Assembly: GCF_900129305.1 (NCBI RefSeq)
Contig: NZ_FQVB01000038.1
Location: 1 to 33,982 of the forward strand
Direction of reading: 5' to 3'
Origin: Desulfacinum infernum DSM 9756
GTDB taxonomy: Bacteria; Desulfobacterota; Syntrophobacteria; Syntrophobacterales; DSM-9756
DNA length: 33,982 nucleotides
Position numbers and translations under genes: made by a program. Below are positions 32,026-33,982 of this stretch, piece after piece (positions within the stretch are counted from its first letter, which is position 1; every line of letters starts with the position of its first letter). The notes beneath the pieces were generated by a model. The model searched no databases. It saw only the letters and a program-made list of their open reading frames with translations, and was not told where the DNA came from.

Positions 32026-33369
32026 ATGTGGAGACGGCTCTGCGCCGTGAAGGCGCTGTGGGCTGTGGTGCTAGCCATGGCGGCCTGTCTGGGCCTCGGC
32101 ACCGACTGCCTGGCGGAGACGTCCGGGGAGGTTCTGACCCTTCAGGATGCCCTCCGGGAGGCGCTTTCCAACGACCATCTTATCAAGGAAGCCCGGGAAC
32201 TGGAGCGGGCCGCGGCGGAGGGCCTCAAGGAGGCGAAAGCAGCTCTTCTTCCCACCTTCTCCGCCCACTACGAATACTTTCGCCTGGAGGACAACCCCTA
32301 CGCCATCTTCAAGACCGGCCTGGGAAATCAGGAAGTGGAAGTGGGCCACCGGAACCAATTCAGCTGGGATCTGACGGTCTCCCAGCCGCTCTTTACGGGG
32401 TTCGCTCTGGTGACGAAAAAGAAGATTGCCGCCCTGGACCTGGCCCGCTCCGAGGTTCATAGGGAGCAAGCGGTCCTGGACGTGTCCAAGAGGGTGAAGA
32501 CGGCCTATTTCCGCGTTCTTCTGGCCCAGAGATTCCTGGAAGTGGCCTCCGAGGAGGAAACCCAACTGGCGGCCCATCTTCGGGATGCCGAGAAATTCTA
32601 CGAACAGGGCCTGATCCCTTTCAATGACGTTCTGAAATCCCGGGTGGCCCTGGCCCAAGCGCGCCAGACCAAGGTTCGGCGCGCAAAGGATGTGGAAGTG
32701 GCCACGGCGGATCTTAATCGCCTGCTGGGCCGCCCGCTCAATGCACCCACGCGGGTGGCCGACGTGGTGCGCTTTTCTCCCGGCTCGTACCCCTTGGAGG
32801 CGCTCATGGAGGAAGCGGTGCGCCAACGGCCGGAGCTGCGTGTGCTGAGGCTGGCCGTGGAGCAGGCCCGGGAGGGGGTGCGGCTGGCGGCCAGCGAGTT
32901 GTATCCCAAGATCTTTCTGGTGGGGCGCCTGGAACGAAGTGGCAAGGATCCGCTGGGTGAGGAGAACGACTACCAGAATCCCGACACCACCGCGCTAGGC
33001 GTTCGCTTGGAATGGCCTTTCTTCGAATGGGGAAGGACGCGGGCGGCCGTCCGGCGACAAAAAGCGACGGCCAAGAGCCTCGCGGAGCGTCTGGCGGACA
33101 TCGAAGAGAGTGTGCGCCTGGAGGTGAAGGCGGCTGTGGCCGATTTGGAGGTGGCCCAGGCCAACGTGGAAACGGCTGTGGCGGCCCTGGAACAAGCCCG
33201 GGAGAATCTTCGCATCACGCGCCTCCAGTACCGCCAGCAGGTGACCACCTCCACCGAGGTCCTGGACGCCCGGGCGTATCTCACCCAGGCGGAAGCCAAC
33301 TACTACGGTGCCCATTACGGCTGGCACCTGGCCCGCGCGGAGTTGGATCGGGCCCTCGGGCGCCAGTGA
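32026..33369 (+). CDS. TolC-family outer-membrane efflux channel
   Basis: 447 residues from ATG 32026 with AGGAG nine bases before. A signal peptide of about 30 residues (WRRLCAVKALWAVVLAMAAC, cleavage near DCLAETS) is followed by two OEP repeats: LTLQDALREALSNDHLIKEA opens the first and YPLEALMEEAVRQRPELRVL the second. The segments QFSWDLTVSQPLFTGFALVT and LGVRLEWPFFEWGRTRAAVR are the beta-strand parts, the rest long coiled-coil helices, giving the trimeric channel-tunnel. TolC proteins need an adaptor and an inner-membrane pump; in this arrangement these normally follow directly, but here the gene is followed by palindromic repeats and an IS110 element. The 181-bp gap before it holds no recognised site. 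Confidence 0.92.
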   Translation: MWRRLCAVKALWAVVLAMAACLGLGTDCLAETSGEVLTLQDALREALSNDHLIKEARELERAAAEGLKEAKAALLPTFSAHYEYFRLEDNPYAIFKTGLGNQEVEVGHRNQFSWDLTVSQPLFTGFALVTKKKIAALDLARSEVHREQAVLDVSKRVKTAYFRVLLAQRFLEVASEEETQLAAHLRDAEKFYEQGLIPFNDVLKSRVALAQARQTKVRRAKDVEVATADLNRLLGRPLNAPTRVADVVRFSPGSYPLEALMEEAVRQRPELRVLRLAVEQAREGVRLAASELYPKIFLVGRLERSGKDPLGEENDYQNPDTTALGVRLEWPFFEWGRTRAAVRRQKATAKSLAERLADIEESVRLEVKAAVADLEVAQANVETAVAALEQARENLRITRLQYRQQVTTSTEVLDARAYLTQAEANYYGAHYGWHLARAELDRALGRQ

Positions 33370-33401
33370 CTGGAACGGCCTGCAATCATTGGTTGTTTGC
33401 T

Positions 33402-33424
33402 GGGGCGGGCCCAAAGCCCGCCCC
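33402..33424. terminator. Strong hairpin downstream of the TolC gene
   Basis: GGGGCGGGC (33402-33410) pairs with GCCCGCCCC (33416-33424) around the loop CCAAA, 33 bases after the stop. There is no T-run, and a second G/C hairpin follows at about 33453-33472, so this may be a palindromic repeat with terminator effect. Confidence 0.45.
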
Positions 33425-33516
33425 AACGATGGCAGATGAACCCGTTGCGTAGGGCCGGGGGTTATCCCCGCCCGCTCATCGAGCGGAGATAGGAAGAATA
33501 GGGCCAAAAATCGCTT

Positions 33517-33531
33517 CATTAATATGAAAGA
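33517..33531 (+). repeat. Direct repeat CATTAATATGAAAGA, copy 1
   Basis: The 15-base sequence CATTAATATGAAAGA is identical to the one at 33663-33677. The two copies bracket the REP palindrome and a partial inverse copy, ATCTTTCAT, at 33624-33632. Confidence 0.7.
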
Positions 33532-33550
33532 ATTGTGTTTTCGATCCCTT

Positions 33551-33600
33551 GTAGGAGCGGCCTTGGCCGCGATTGGGATCGTCGGCAAGCCGGCTCCTAG
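33551..33600. repeat. REP-type palindrome (GTAGGAGCGGCCTTGGCCGCGA type)
   Basis: Outer arms TAGGAGC and GCTCCTA enclose GCGGCC-TT-GGCCGC and a GCCGGC segment. This GTAGGAGCGGCCTTGGCCGC unit is a widespread interspersed palindrome of Proteobacteria-like genomes. Confidence 0.65.
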
Positions 33601-33662
33601 AGAAAGGACTCTCCCTTGACGACATCTTTCATCTGTGCGGGGGGCGCAAGGGGGACCATGAC

Positions 33663-33677
33663 CATTAATATGAAAGA
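33663..33677 (+). repeat. Direct repeat CATTAATATGAAAGA, copy 2
   Basis: Second exact copy of the 15-base repeat, 146 bases to the right of copy 1 and 58 bases from the transposase stop codon. Confidence 0.7.
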
Positions 33678-33735
33678 TACGGTCGGGGGGCACCAGCTAT
33701 CCACCCCCCGGCAACGTTTCCCGTTCCCCTCTGGT

Positions 33736-33982
33736 CTAAGATGGGTTTTGGGGTTGTGCGATGTATCCGAACTTTACCAGCATCCTAATCCAACGTGGGG
33801 CGTTGCGTTTAACATACAAGGCTTCGTAGTCTACGGTGCTGTCTCGATAGGGCTCGTTTCTCGAGATCATGTAGAAAATGGTGCGCAGGATCTTGTGGGC
33901 AATGGCGATGATGGCTCGTTTGTAACCTCTTCTGGGCATGAGGCTCTGAAACTTGGCCTTAAAGGCTGAAGGAGTTCGAACC
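33736..33982 (-). CDS. IS110-family transposase, C-terminal fragment cut by window edge
   Basis: The minus-strand frame enters at the right edge and ends at the TAG at 33736-33738, giving about 81 residues. They read RTPSAFKAKFQSLMPRRGYK, then RAIIAIAHKILRTIFYMI, EPYRDSTVDYEAL and RNAPRWIRMLVKFGYI, the characteristic end of IS110/IS116/IS902 (DEDD, RuvC-like plus Tnp_20) transposases. The catalytic Ser of the Tnp_20 domain lies further upstream, beyond the edge. Elements of this family carry a bridge RNA in a non-coding end; for the IS110 branch this lies 5' of the gene, outside the window. Confidence 0.88.
   Translation of the reverse strand, partial: VRTPSAFKAKFQSLMPRRGYKRAIIAIAHKILRTIFYMISRNEPYRDSTVDYEALYVKRNAPRWIRMLVKFGYIAQPQNPS

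Larger units (their letters stand above)
33370..33735. other. 366-bp gap: palindromic repeats and IS110 flank
   Basis: No gene is seen. It contains two GC hairpins, a REP-type palindrome and a 15-bp direct repeat, then the 3' non-coding flank of the IS110-type element. The IS boundary could not be fixed. Confidence 0.5.

Noticed and set aside
33600-33735. Possible IS110 bridge RNA in the visible flank
   Set aside because: In the IS110 branch the RNA lies 5' of the transposase gene, which is beyond the right edge; the 3' flank seen here has no clear structured RNA with two guide loops.

Overview
The window is GC-rich, Gram-negative-type chromosomal DNA. TRAP and peptide ABC transporters, a TolC outer-membrane channel, Tat-type signal peptides, a tungsten aldehyde ferredoxin oxidoreductase, a corrinoid-dependent (MttB-type) methyltransferase homologue and many interspersed palindromic repeats point to an anaerobic Desulfobacterota-like organism, perhaps a sulfate reducer or syntroph near Syntrophobacterales. 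That placement is inference from gene content and style; there is no rRNA or tRNA gene to confirm it.

Both edges lie inside insertion sequences: the start of an IS1634-type transposase at the left and the end of an IS110-type transposase at the right, so this may be a contig that ends at repeats. Next to the left IS is a cut-off EAL-HDOD signalling gene. Left to right: two transporters (EamA, AEC); a sensory block (Cache-type chemoreceptor, Crp/Fnr regulator, large hybrid histidine kinase); a repeat cluster at 9.1-9.55 kb; a transport/amino-acid block (TakP-like TRAP binding protein, a second EamA-type exporter, TRAP permeases DctQM in an operon behind a gamma-glutamyltransferase, and divergently a BASS transporter with histidine ammonia-lyase); a second repeat element at 18.6 kb; a TIGR01777 epimerase; a peptide/nickel-type ABC transporter operon whose first permease carries an unusual periplasmic insertion and whose two ATPases are fused; a small five-cysteine protein; a tightly overlapping AOR-MttB-YbaK operon; and a TetR regulator with a clear operator, followed by an orphan TolC-type channel.

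The most notable points are: (1) MITE-like elements with 16-bp terminal inverted repeats bounded by CTAG, two of which begin exactly at an amber stop codon; (2) the translationally coupled AOR-MttB-YbaK operon, with a non-pyrrolysine MttB homologue and no corrinoid protein beside it; (3) the DppB-like permease with an added ~120-residue periplasmic segment; (4) the ggt-dctQM / BASS-hutH divergent block, where a true histidine ammonia-lyase (HAL active site intact) stands without the rest of the hut pathway; and (5) a perfect TGAAC-N4-GTTCA operator in the tetR/AOR divergent region. No CRISPR array, phage module, tRNA or rRNA was seen.
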